DNA from: Caldicellulosiruptor owensensis OL
GTDB taxonomy: Bacteria > Bacillota > Thermoanaerobacteria > Caldicellulosiruptorales > Caldicellulosiruptoraceae
Length of the DNA: 64,000 nt
Direction: 5' to 3'
NCBI RefSeq assembly: GCF_000166335.1
Contig: NC_014657.1
Location: 736,501 to 800,500, forward strand
Shown here one piece after another: positions 55,589-64,000 of this stretch. Positions within the stretch are counted from its first letter, which is position 1, and each line of letters opens with the position of its first letter. The notes below the pieces were generated by a model. That model saw nothing but the letters and a program-made list of their open reading frames with translations, made no database searches and was not told the origin of the DNA. Made by a program: the position numbers and the translations under genes.

Positions 55589-55618
55589 TTTATTATCAAC
55601 TCTTAGGAGTTGTCAAGA
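55589..55618 (-). promoter_or_regulatory. Promoter of the aromatic operon with nested palindrome
   Basis: On the minus strand TTGACA and TAAAAT are separated by 18 bp. The spacer region contains CAACTC-N4-GAGTTG (55597-55612), an inverted repeat that starts within the -35 box and would cover the spacer; it is a candidate operator. Confidence 0.6.
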
Positions 55619-55632
55619 AAAAAGTGATGAAT

Positions 55633-57247
55633 GATAGTGTCAAGAGTTTGTAGGGAAATTTTTTATTAAAATACGACTGCATTTAAGAAATCTCCAGTAC
55701 TTAGGCCTTTCAGTACTCTAAACGTCAAATCAACTTTTCCTCTTGCTAAAATTGGCACATTATTCCTCGTCTCCTCAATCTGTTTCCTTATCTTCTTAAC
55801 ATTTTTTCTCACAATTTCTTTCAATATTTTTTCTTCTTTCTCTTCCTTGCCACAAATCTCTTTTAAATATGCTTCTTTCAAGTTTACACCATTATACTTC
55901 AAGCTCAATAACTTTACCATCACTTCTGCTCCTTGTTCGCTCCATCCTCTTGGTCTTGAACTCATCCTATCTGCTAATACGTGGCTTACATGCCCTTCTG
56001 CACTACATCCTTTTATAATCCTATTATCTAACTCTAATACTATATTATCCCAATGATTGGCTATATATCTCCTACTTTCATTTATCCTCTTCAACGCTCT
56101 TTTGTCCTCTCCAGCCTTTTCCATCGCTTTAGCTACCAATCCCTCAAACTTCTCTCTATCCTTATCCCTCAATGCTTCTACTATCCCAGCAAAAATATTC
56201 TTATCTCCACCGCTTATTTTGATTACCTCTCTCATTAGATGAAACCTGTCTAATACAAATTCTGCACCCACTATCCATTCAAGCCCTTCCTTTATCCATG
56301 CCGCTCCATCCCCTAACAAATATATCTTCTCTATCTTCTCCGTTTCATAGTGCTCCTCTATATATTCACTTACTTTTGTACCAAAAATACTTCTGGTCTC
56401 TCTTTAATACTGCTAAAATAATGCACCCCTTTTAATTCCTTTCTTTTGACAATCCCTTTCTCTTCTTTATATCCCTCATTTATGTACGCAAGCTTCGCTA
56501 TCTTCCCTTCTCCGTTTTGTAACGAAATATGATCTTCATCTGCCTCTATATAAAGTTCTTTTACCACTTTTTTACTGCCTGCAACTCCTTTTTTATTATG
56601 CTCGATTCTATCTAACTGAGCTGCCTCTATCCTCCTCAAAATATTCATTACACTTTGTCTTGTCATTTTCTCTTCTCCTAATACTTCTTTGGCTGCTTTT
56701 TCATATGATATTTCCACTACTTTCTCAACTATTGCTGCTTTGACTGCTTTGTCTATTCTTTGATATTTCTCTATCCCCAAAATTTCATCTGCTAAATACA
56801 CATACCCTCCCTCTTCTTTATTCTTGTAGTACGTCCTTATATATTCCACATCTCCAAATATTGTCTTTATGCTCCTCTTATCTTTCCTTACAACCTCATA
56901 CCTTGCCTTCCTCTTCTTTTCATTCCTTACAATCTCATCTACAAGTCCGCATGCCTCTTTTATCATCTCCTTCCCTATCTCATCCATCTTCTCCTTCAAT
57001 TCCATTGAATACATCGCTATATCTTTCTCACCTCTTAATATCTCCACTATCCCTTCTCCAAATCTATTTAAAAGTTCCTCTATTTTTGCTATAATATTAT
57101 CAAACATTTTGCTCCCTCCTTTGGTTTGTTTTTCCTTTCAGTTTTCTTCTTCTTTTTTTTGCTCATTATTTTATATCATTCTCTCATTTTTCCCAAGAGG
57201 AGGGAGCATTTTTTCCATCTCAAGTCCTATAAATATTTTACACTAAG
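55633..57247 (-). mobile_element. ISLre2-family insertion sequence, copy 2 (1615 bp, minus orientation)
   Basis: The tips are identical to copy 1 (GATAGTGT on the left and ACACTAAG on the right of the plus strand). It is nearly identical in sequence to copies 1 and 3. The flanking 9-mers, GTGATGAAT and AATTTAACA, do not match each other, so it has no target duplication; its right flank instead matches that of copy 3 in reverse complement. Confidence 0.92.
55666..57107 (-). pseudogene. ISLre2 transposase, frameshifted (copy 2)
   Basis: Relative to copy 1 it carries two single-base insertions ten bases apart (a T at 56379 and an A at 56389). These break the ORF into an N-terminal part (245 residues, ending in a shifted RPEVFLVQK) and a C-terminal part beginning at the LGDGAAWI region. 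The rest is almost identical to copy 1 (for example Ala replaces Thr at residue 7). No active transposase is expected. Confidence 0.9.
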
Positions 57248-57288
57248 AATTTAACATATTTCCCCCATAAAATTGATATGTCAAAAAA

Positions 57289-58040
57289 CTATATTTTCCC
57301 AAATTCTTGAACAGCCCACATGTATATTTTGATATTTTCAAGAGGAGTACCTGAAGCAACAGAACCTGCAGGTGTCTCAATAAAGTTTCCATCCTCTTTT
57401 AAAACTTGCATGTCTCTTTTTACATATTCAATAATCTCCTCTGCGCTTCCGTTTCTCAACACAAACGGCGGCATCTGTCCATAAATCAATGCATGGGGCA
57501 TAAGCTTTCTTATGGTGGCAGGGTGAATTTCAGGCCCAAAATTAACGCTGTTTACTCCAAGTTCATTTAAAATAGGAATAAGATGCTGCATATTGCTATC
57601 TGAATGTTGATAACGCGTGTCCTCTTTTCTCGGTGCAAAGTTTTTAAACAAACTCTCCAAAATAGGTGCACAGTATCTTTCATAAAGCTTGGGCGAAAAC
57701 AAAAAACAGTTATCATCATTAATTGCAATACCATTATATTCGACTTCACAATAACTTCTCAAATTTTTTATATATTCCACAAGTTTTTCTTTTAATATCT
57801 CAAAAAACTCATCCATTAGCTCTGGTTCATCCATAAGCAACATACAAAGATTTGTTGTCCCTAATAAACTTGTTGCAATTGTAGCAGGTCCTCTTGTCAT
57901 ATGTCCCCATCTTAGTTTCTTGCCTGTCGCCTTTTCGTAATCTTCTTTTGCCTTCAAAAGTTCAGGAGTAATCACCTTTTTCACATCAATCTTTTCCATC
58001 TTTTCTATAAAATTTTTCACCTCATCTAAACTTTCAATTG
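57289..58040 (-). pseudogene. URO-D family (uroporphyrinogen decarboxylase-like) gene, 5' truncated by IS copy 3
   Basis: The reading frame is open to the very tip of IS copy 3 and runs IESLDEVKNFIEKMEKIDVKKVITPELL..., with the GTG at 58020 merely the first possible start in the remnant. The remaining 250 or so residues match the C-terminal two thirds of URO-D/MtaA-type proteins (GPATIATSLLG, MDEPELMDEFFEILKEKL, INDDNCFLFSPKLYERYC, SDSNMQHLIPILNELGVNSVNFGPEIHP). About 100 N-terminal residues are missing and are not elsewhere in the window. Full-length relatives act on porphyrins or in methyl transfer, and often sit near sugar transporters. The stop is TAG-type before 57289. Confidence 0.85.
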
Positions 58041-59656
58041 CTTAGTGTAAAATATTTATAGGACTTGAGATGGAAAAAATGCTCCCTCCTCTTGGGAAAA
58101 ATGAGAGAATGATATAAAATAATGAGCAAAAAAAAGAAGAAGAAAACTGAAAGGAAAAACAAACCAAAGGAGGGAGCAAAATGTTTGATAATATTATAGC
58201 AAAAATAGAGGAACTTTTAAATAGATTTGGAGAAGGGATAGTGGAGATATTAAGAGGTGAGAAAGATATAGCGATGTATTCAATGGAATTGAAGGAGAAG
58301 ATGGATGAGATAGGGAAGGAGATGATAAAAGAGGCATGCGGACTTGTAGATGAGATTGTAAGGAATGAAAAGAAGAGGAAGGCAAGGTATGAGGTTGTAA
58401 GGAAAGATAAGAGGAGCATAAAGACAATATTTGGAGATGTGGAATATATAAGGACGTACTACAAGAATAAAGAAGAGGGAGGGTAGTGTGTATTTAGTCA
58501 GATGAAATTTTGGGGTAGTAGAGAAATACCAAAGAATAGACAAAGCAGTCAAAGCAGCAATAGTTGAGAAAGTAGTGGAAATATCATATGAAAAAGCAGC
58601 CAAAGAAGTATTAGGAGAAGAGAAAATGACAAGACAAAGTGTAATGAATATTTTGAGGAGGATAGAGGCAGCTCAGTTAGATAGAATCGAGCATAATAAA
58701 AAAGGAGTTGCAGGCAGTAAAAAAGTGGTAAAAGAACTTTATATAGAGGCAGATGAAGATCATATTTCGTTACAAAACGGAGAAGGGAAGATAGCGAAGC
58801 TTGCGTACATAAATGAGGGATATAAAGAAGAGAAAGGGATTGTCAAAAGAAAGGAATTAAAAGGGGTGCATTATTTTAGCAGTATTAAAGAGAGACCAGA
58901 AGATTTTTGGTCAAAAGTAAGTGAATATATAGAGGAGCACTATGAAACGGAGAAGATAGAGAAGATATATTTGTTAGGGGATGGAGCGGCATGGATAAAG
59001 GAAGGGCTTGAATGGATAGTGGGTGCAGAATTTGTATTAGACAGGTTTCATCTAATGAGAGAGGTAATCAAAATAAGCGGTGGAGATAAGAATATTTTTG
59101 CTGGGATAGTAGAAGCATTGAGGGATAAGGATAGAGAGAAGTTTGAGGGATTGGTAGCTAAAGCGATGGAAAAGGCTGGAGAGGACAAAAGAGCGTTGAA
59201 GAGGATAAATGAAAGTAGGAGATATATAGCCAATCATTGGGATAATATAGTATTAGAGTTAGATAATAGGATTATAAAAGGATGTAGTGCAGAAGGGCAT
59301 GTAAGCCACGTATTAGCAGATAGGATGAGTTCAAGACCAAGAGGATGGAGCGAACAAGGAGCAGAAGTGATGGTAAAGTTATTGAGCTTGAAGTATAATG
59401 GTGTAAACTTGAAAGAAGCATATTTAAAAGAGATTTGTGGCAAGGAAGAGAAAGAAGAAAAAATATTGAAAGAAATTGTGAGAAAAAATGTTAAGAAGAT
59501 AAGGAAACAGATTGAGGAGACGAGGAATAATGTGCCAATTTTGCAAGAGGAAAAGTTGATTTGACGTTTAGAGTACTGAAAGGCCTAAGTACTGGAGATT
59601 TCTTAAATGCAGTCGTATTTTAATAAAAAATTTCCCTACAAACTCTTGACACTATC
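58041..59656 (+). mobile_element. ISLre2-family insertion sequence, copy 3 (1616 bp, plus orientation)
   Basis: Tips CTTAGTGT and ACACTATC as in copy 1. Flanks are TTTCAATTG (left) and TGTTAAATT (right) and do not match, but TGTTAAATT is the reverse complement of the 9-mer next to copy 2. Together with copy 2 it forms inverted repeats of 1.6 kb around the URO-D remnant. Confidence 0.92.
58181..59623 (+). pseudogene. ISLre2 transposase, multiply disrupted (copy 3)
   Basis: Compared with copy 1 there is an extra G near 58486, an extra T at 58498, a TAG for A replacement near 58516-58518, and a one-base deletion near 59542. The first changes stop the ORF after 101 residues (NKEEGG then TAG); reading resumes from about 58575 for 329 residues and ends in shifted sequence (ILQEEKLI). 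The surrounding sequence is otherwise nearly identical to copies 1 and 2. Confidence 0.9.
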
Positions 59657-59672
59657 TGTTAAATTTTAAGGG

Positions 59673-59730
59673 TTGTTTTTATTTAAATACTATGTAAAAT
59701 GAACAGTAGAGGATGATAATTGTTCATCCT
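59673..59730 (+). promoter_or_regulatory. Putative promoter and operator of the sugar transporter operon
   Basis: TTGTTT (59673-59678) and TAAAAT (59695-59700) are 16 bp apart. Two nested inverted repeats follow: TGAACA-N15-TGTTCA (59700-59726) and AGGATGA-N7-TCATCCT (59710-59730), placed where a repressor or attenuator would act. Confidence 0.45.
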
Positions 59731-59763
59731 AAATAAAAATTCAAGGAGAGGAGGCATGTAAAA

Positions 59764-61440
59764 TTGAAATTTGTAAGAAAAATAGCAGTGGTGGTAGCGC
59801 TCGTTTTCATTATTACTGCAGTGCTGGGTGGTGTTGCACCTGTATCTTCCCAGAAGGTTGAAGGTGCATCAAAAAAAGTTGTAACATTTACAATGTTTAG
59901 TGCAGATGCAACAGTACAATATCATCCGGATATCTTTAGCACTGCTATTGGTCAGGAAATTACTAAAAGGACAGGTGTGAGACTTAAAATTGAACACTTT
60001 GTAGGAATGGACCAGGCAACGAAAATATCACTTATGCTTGCATCTGGGGATTTACCAGATCTTGTTTATGGTAGTGGTGAGCACAAACAGTTTATTCAAA
60101 ACAAAGCATTAGTTCCTCTGGACAATTATATTGAAAAATACGGTCAGTGGACAAAGAAAGCTTATTCATCTGTTGATTTGAAAAAATTGCGTCAAGCAGA
60201 TGGACACATCTACTTCTTGAGCTACACAAGAGGAGAAGTTTCACCAAGTGCAAGTGGTGAAGGTTTATACGTAATGATTGATATGTTACAAAAGAACAAC
60301 TGGCCAAGATTAAAATACTGGGAAGATTTAGTGCCAATGTTAAGAGACTATGTAAAGAAATATCCAAAGTATAAAGGTATGCCTGTAATAGGTATGTCAG
60401 CAATAACAGAAGGCGCAAGATTTTATGTAATTCAGGATCCTGCAACAGGTCTTAATGGTTTAGTTGCAGACACTGTACAGGTTGATCCAAAAACATATAA
60501 AGCAAGTTATGATCCTGCAGGAATAGGAATGTATAAAGCATACAAAGCCTTAAATGCATTGTGGAATGAAGGTTTATTTGATAAAGAAGCTTTTGTTCAA
60601 ACATATGACCAGTGGGCTGCAAAAGTAGCTCAGGGTAGAGTAGTAACAAGCTGGGGAAGGTCATGGCATTTTAACAATGCATTTAACACTTTGAGGAAGA
60701 ACAATGAGGATGACAGAATTCTTGTTCCGTTTGGTATTGTCTTCAAGGGAGTTAAAAAGTCTAGATACGTAATGCTCCAGTCTATAGGAACAAGAGACGG
60801 TGTAAGTATTACAAAGAAGTGTAAAGATCCTGTAAGAGCATTCCAGTTCTTGGATCAATTATTGAACCCTGAGATTCAAAAACTTATGTTCTGGGGTATC
60901 AAAGGAAGAGATTATCTTGTTGATAAGAAAGGCAAGATGTACAGAACTCAAGCTATGATTGAAAAAGCAAGAGATCCTGTTTATCAAAAACAAGAAGGGC
61001 TTGGATACTGGAATATCTGGCCAAGATGGCAGCTCAAGTTCCCAGATGGCAACTATGTAAAGCCTGAACTTGATCCAGATATTGCTTATATGCAATGGGC
61101 ACCTGCACAGAAAAAAGTTCTTGAAGCTTATAAGGCAAAGACATTTGTTGAACCACCGTTTGCAGATGAACCAGAATGTCCACCTTGGGGATATGCATGG
61201 GAGATTAACATTCCACCAGAAAAGCAAAAAGAAATACAGGTTCCACTCAATATTGCAAATGATCTTGCGAGAAAATATATACCAATGCTTATAATGGCTC
61301 CAAGAGGTAAATATGATGAGGTATGGAACAAGTACAAGGCAGAAGTTAGAGCAAAGATAAATACAAAGCCAATTGAAGAGTTCTATACGCAAGAAATGAG
61401 GCAGAGAATGGCTGATTGGTACGGAATCAAAGTGAAGTAA
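59764..61440 (+). CDS. Extracellular solute-binding protein of a LplA-type sugar ABC transporter
   Basis: A 558-residue secreted binding protein. The signal peptide (residues 1-30, VVVALVFIITAVLGGVAPVSS) contains no lipobox cysteine, unlike most Gram-positive binding proteins. The mature part starts with VTFTMFSADATVQYHPD and has IEHFVGMDQATKISLMLASGDLPDLVYGSGEH, typical of LplA/family 1 oligosaccharide-binding proteins. It likely binds a plant-derived oligosaccharide. TTG 59764 is 8 bases after GGAGAGGAGGC. Two permease genes follow; the ATPase is not in the window and may be shared. Confidence 0.9.
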   Translation: MKFVRKIAVVVALVFIITAVLGGVAPVSSQKVEGASKKVVTFTMFSADATVQYHPDIFSTAIGQEITKRTGVRLKIEHFVGMDQATKISLMLASGDLPDLVYGSGEHKQFIQNKALVPLDNYIEKYGQWTKKAYSSVDLKKLRQADGHIYFLSYTRGEVSPSASGEGLYVMIDMLQKNNWPRLKYWEDLVPMLRDYVKKYPKYKGMPVIGMSAITEGARFYVIQDPATGLNGLVADTVQVDPKTYKASYDPAGIGMYKAYKALNALWNEGLFDKEAFVQTYDQWAAKVAQGRVVTSWGRSWHFNNAFNTLRKNNEDDRILVPFGIVFKGVKKSRYVMLQSIGTRDGVSITKKCKDPVRAFQFLDQLLNPEIQKLMFWGIKGRDYLVDKKGKMYRTQAMIEKARDPVYQKQEGLGYWNIWPRWQLKFPDGNYVKPELDPDIAYMQWAPAQKKVLEAYKAKTFVEPPFADEPECPPWGYAWEINIPPEKQKEIQVPLNIANDLARKYIPMLIMAPRGKYDEVWNKYKAEVRAKINTKPIEEFYTQEMRQRMADWYGIKVK

Positions 61441-61457
61441 CATTGATTGAAATGGGT

Positions 61458-61493
61458 AAGGGAAGAGGTGAATAATTGATTACCTCTTCCCTT
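61458..61493 (+). terminator. Intercistronic hairpin between binding protein and permease genes
   Basis: AAGGGAAGAGGT (61458-61469) pairs with ACCTCTTCCCTT (61482-61493), followed by ATATAAAACTTTT without a strong T-run. It probably reduces downstream expression or stabilises the upstream message. Confidence 0.65.
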
Positions 61494-61578
61494 ATATAAA
61501 ACTTTTGATTTTTGAGTATTTGTTTTAGTATATTTAAAATATAGGTGGCATAAAAGTTTTCATGAGGAGGTAATTGTT

Positions 61579-62517
61579 TTGGACGCTGTATATTACAATG
61601 GGTCGAAAAAAACTTTTTGGCAGAAAGTAAAAGAACAAAAAGAATTAGTTTTAATGATATTCCCATTTGTACTGTATGTTATTCTGTTTCACTACGTACC
61701 TCTTTGGTGGTGGGTCATTGCATTTAAAGAGTACAGACCTTTCCAGGGTGTTTGGGGTTCAGAGTGGGTAGGTTTGCAACAGTTTAAAGATTTGTTTAGT
61801 GATTCTGGTTTTTGGCTTGCTATGAGAAATACAATTGTTATAAGCTTTTTAAAGCTTATAACATCCTTTGCGGCAGCTATTACACTTGCGCTGATGCTAA
61901 ATGAGGTAAAAAATATGTTGTTTAAAAGAACTATACAAACGATATCGTATCTTCCTCACTTTGTTTCATGGGTTGTTGCAGCAAGCATAGTTATAAGTGT
62001 GCTTGCACCAGAGTCAGGTATACTCAACCAGATATTAATGGCACTCAAGATAATAAAACAGCCAATTGTTTGGATGGGAGAGGGACATTACTTTTGGTGG
62101 ATATTAGCTCTTTCGAATGTTTGGAAGGAAACAGGATGGAATGCTATAGTATATTTGGCTGCAATGACAAGTATTGATCCAGAACTTTATGATGCTGCAA
62201 GTGTGGATGGATGCGGAAGACTACAAAAGATAAGGTATGTAACACTTCCAGGAATTGCACCAACAATTAGTATGCTTCTTATTCTCAATGTTGGTTGGCT
62301 TTTGAATGCTGGTTTTGAACAAGTTCTTTTGCTCAGAAACCCGCTTGTTCAAGATTATTCTCAAATTCTTGACACGTATGTTCTTGACTATGGTATTACA
62401 ATGTACAGATATTCATATGCTACAGCTGCTGGTATGTTTAAGAGTGTTGTGAGTATTTTGCTTGTATTGTTTGCAAATAAGATTGCTGCAAAATTGAATG
62501 CATCTACTGTTGTATAG
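61579..62517 (+). CDS. Sugar ABC transporter permease, LplB type
   Basis: A 312-residue permease with six helices. An N-terminal cytoplasmic tail precedes LVLMIFPFVLYVILFHYVPLW; the EAA loop YDAASVDGCGRLQKIRYVTLPGIAPT (about residues 203-228) contacts the ATPase. TTG 61579 follows GAGGAGGTAA by about 6 bases. It pairs with the LplC-type permease downstream. Confidence 0.92.
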   Translation: MDAVYYNGSKKTFWQKVKEQKELVLMIFPFVLYVILFHYVPLWWWVIAFKEYRPFQGVWGSEWVGLQQFKDLFSDSGFWLAMRNTIVISFLKLITSFAAAITLALMLNEVKNMLFKRTIQTISYLPHFVSWVVAASIVISVLAPESGILNQILMALKIIKQPIVWMGEGHYFWWILALSNVWKETGWNAIVYLAAMTSIDPELYDAASVDGCGRLQKIRYVTLPGIAPTISMLLILNVGWLLNAGFEQVLLLRNPLVQDYSQILDTYVLDYGITMYRYSYATAAGMFKSVVSILLVLFANKIAAKLNASTVV

Positions 62518-62572
62518 GGATAAAGTTTTTGATAAATTTATGACTATATAATTTTTAGGAGGGAATATTTAA

Positions 62573-63472
62573 ATGTTAAAGAAAAAAACAACCGAGGATA
62601 TTATTGTTGACCTGGTTGTTTATATAAGCTTGATATTTGTAGGTATTGTTACTTTATATCCTTTTTTAAATGTTCTTGCAATTTCATTTAACGATGCTCT
62701 TGATACAGTTAGAGGAGGAATTTACATCTGGCCAAGAAAGTGGACTTTAAAAAACTATGAAATTATTGTAAGCAATCCACAGATTTATAATGCAGCTTTA
62801 GTATCTGTTGCAAGAACTGTTCTGGGTACAGTTTTAGGTATTATTTGTACAATGTTTGTTGCTTATCCTCTTTCAAGAAAAGATTTTGTATTAAGACGGC
62901 CATTTTCAGCGATAATGGTTTTAACTATGTATTTTGGCGCTGGATTAATTCCTACCTATTTGTTGTACAGGTCGTTGGGGCTTTTAAATACATTCTGGGT
63001 TTATATAATACCTGCCCTTTTAGGTATGTTCAACGTGGTTGTTGTTAGAAGTTATATAGAGTCACTTCCTTCGAGCTTGATTGAATCTGCTAAGATTGAT
63101 GGTGCAAGCGAATTTAGAATTTTGTGGCAGATAATCTTTCCGCTTACACTGCCAGCAGTTGCGACAATAGCGCTTTTTATAGGTGTTGGACACTGGAATT
63201 CCTGGTTTGATGTTTATATATTTAACTCACAAAGGCCTGATCTGAGTACTCTCCAGTATGAGCTTCAAAAAATTCTGGCATCTGTAAGTATGCAGGTAGG
63301 GAGAAACCCTGATTATCAGATGGGAGCAATGGCTGATTCTCAACAGGTTACACCAAACTCAGTAAGAGCGAGTATGACAATTGTTGCAACAGCTCCGATT
63401 ATTATGGTATATCCATTTTTGCAAAGATATTTTGTAAAAGGTCTTACTCTTGGAAGTGTTAAAGGAGAATAA
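62573..63472 (+). CDS. Sugar ABC transporter permease, LplC type
   Basis: A 299-residue permease with six helices and the EAA loop ESAKIDGASEFRILWQIIFPLTLPA (about 163-187). A long extracytoplasmic segment near 215-265 (RPDLSTLQYELQKILASVSMQ) is typical of LplC-type subunits. RBS AGGAGGGAA precedes ATG 62573. A terminator follows. Confidence 0.93.
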   Translation: MLKKKTTEDIIVDLVVYISLIFVGIVTLYPFLNVLAISFNDALDTVRGGIYIWPRKWTLKNYEIIVSNPQIYNAALVSVARTVLGTVLGIICTMFVAYPLSRKDFVLRRPFSAIMVLTMYFGAGLIPTYLLYRSLGLLNTFWVYIIPALLGMFNVVVVRSYIESLPSSLIESAKIDGASEFRILWQIIFPLTLPAVATIALFIGVGHWNSWFDVYIFNSQRPDLSTLQYELQKILASVSMQVGRNPDYQMGAMADSQQVTPNSVRASMTIVATAPIIMVYPFLQRYFVKGLTLGSVKGE

Positions 63473-63481
63473 TTGAGGTTA

Positions 63482-63518
63482 CAAAGTGGGTGAGTTTTGC
63501 CCACTTTGATTTATTTTT
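63482..63518 (+). terminator. Terminator after the permease genes
   Basis: CAAAGTGGG (63482-63490) pairs with CCCACTTTG (63500-63508), then ATTTATTTTT. Confidence 0.85.
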
Positions 63519-63555
63519 ACGGGTAAATAAATACAGTTAATATTTTTGTGTATTA

Positions 63556-63564
63556 TGATATAAT
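63556..63564 (+). promoter_or_regulatory. Extended -10 promoter for the sensor kinase gene
   Basis: TGATATAAT (63556-63564) fits the extended -10 form; -35 is weak. Confidence 0.5.
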
Positions 63565-63600
63565 TAACTATAGGAGATATAAAACTTGTGGTGGAGAGAA

Positions 63601-64000
63601 GTGCTAAAAAAAATTTTTAAATTCTCAAAAGAAAGGCTGCTTGATAAATTTGATAATCTTTCTGTCAGAAAAAAGTTATTACTTGTATATATTCTCTGTG
63701 TTTTAATTCCCACAATAGTGAGCCATCTTATTTTTACCATTTTCATTGTAAAGAATCTTCAGCAGCAAAAAATAAATCAGATAAAAAGTGCCTTTAATAT
63801 CTTAAATACAAATGTGAAAAGGGTCATTGATGAGGCAATATTGTACTCGAATATATTGTATACAGATGATTTACTCAATGATATGCTTGACATTGATTAC
63901 CATGGTATGGATGATTTTTACTCTAATTATATTCAGTATCTGAGAAATAGAATATATCAGGGCAGAAATGTTTATTCCAATATTGCTCGTGTGACAATAT
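63601..64000 (+). CDS. N-terminal part of a membrane sensor histidine kinase, YesM-like (3' end outside window)
   Basis: From GTG 63601, after GGTGGAGAG, the frame stays open to the window end (about 133 residues). It begins MLKKIFKFSKERLLDKFDNLSVRKKLLLVYILCVLIPTIVSHLIFTIFIVKNL, with a transmembrane helix at about residues 29-50, and continues into a helical extracytoplasmic sensor region. This N-terminus is typical of YesM-family kinases, which are encoded next to LplABC sugar transporters together with a YesN regulator. The kinase domain itself is not visible, so the assignment rests on topology and context. Confidence 0.72.
   Translation, partial: MLKKIFKFSKERLLDKFDNLSVRKKLLLVYILCVLIPTIVSHLIFTIFIVKNLQQQKINQIKSAFNILNTNVKRVIDEAILYSNILYTDDLLNDMLDIDYHGMDDFYSNYIQYLRNRIYQGRNVYSNIARVTI

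Noticed and set aside
55633-59656. Composite transposon made of IS copies 2 and 3 carrying the URO-D gene
   Set aside because: The outer flanks GTGATGAAT and TGTTAAATT do not match, and the inner/outer 9-mer pattern is explained better by inversion.

Overview
This window is AT-rich bacterial DNA with strong AGGAGG-type ribosome binding sites, frequent TTG starts and tight operons. It looks like a thermophilic, anaerobic low-GC Firmicute. The gene content (rpoBC/str cluster, tungsten enzyme and cofactor genes, YtfJ/GerM/BofC/SpoVB homologues, LplABC-type sugar transporter, rhamnulokinase, ISLre2 elements) best fits Caldicellulosiruptor. This assignment is inferred from the proteins; no rRNA gene is present.

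Layout. (1) 1-6201: end of scpB, a ytfI-ytfJ pair, a degenerate M23 membrane protein, then an HD-GYP / AlbA_2 / TPR-HTH operon. (2) 6239-10603: thrS, a glycerol-1-phosphate dehydrogenase and an orphan cheB. (3) 10710-22999: rpoB-rpoC from a perfect consensus promoter, then L7Ae-rpsL-rpsG-fusA-tuf ending at a strong terminator. (4) 23060-27976: hflX, a Nudix hydrolase, a YigZ protein, an unknown membrane protein and a SpoVB-like flippase. (5) 28028-29640: intact ISLre2-type element with a perfect 9-bp target duplication. (6) 29734-32351: yebC, a BofC-like protein, a Cys/His-rich small protein behind a large perfect hairpin, and an FAH-family enzyme. (7) 32618-42699: tungsten module: four-cluster ferredoxin, AOR-family oxidoreductase, MoaD and ThiF/MoeB proteins, a Moco/Tuco riboswitch, tungstate transporter tupABC, two moeA genes, moaA, a moaC-MOSC fusion and a convergent mogA. 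(8) 42823-51217: frameshifted GNAT gene, cheR, a membrane protein and WecA/TagO-like transferase; gerM-rph-rdgB-yfcE in the same order as Bacillus; a GNAT gene; rhaB and a DeoR regulator. (9) 51241-55554, minus strand: hisC-aroF-tyrA-aroA aromatic amino acid operon. (10) 55633-59656: two further, inverted ISLre2 copies, both with broken transposases, around a 5'-truncated URO-D family gene. (11) 59764-64000: sugar ABC transporter (binding protein and two permeases) and the start of a YesM-type sensor kinase.

How it fits together. The tungsten module is self-contained. It encodes the pterin enzyme and its electron carrier, the sulfur carrier and its activating enzyme, tungstate import, the metal insertion enzymes, and a cofactor-sensing riboswitch placed before the transport/cofactor genes. 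Its aptamer lacks the P3 arm, as expected for the tungsten (Tuco) class, and one aptamer strand can pair exactly with the 3' arm of the terminator. The three IS copies record recent activity: flanking 9-mers show that the segment between copies 2 and 3 has been inverted.

No gene-free stretch exceeds 300 bases. The longest (10604-10883 and 32352-32617) hold a terminator and promoter, and a promoter and leader, respectively. I saw no tRNA, rRNA, CRISPR array or replication origin.
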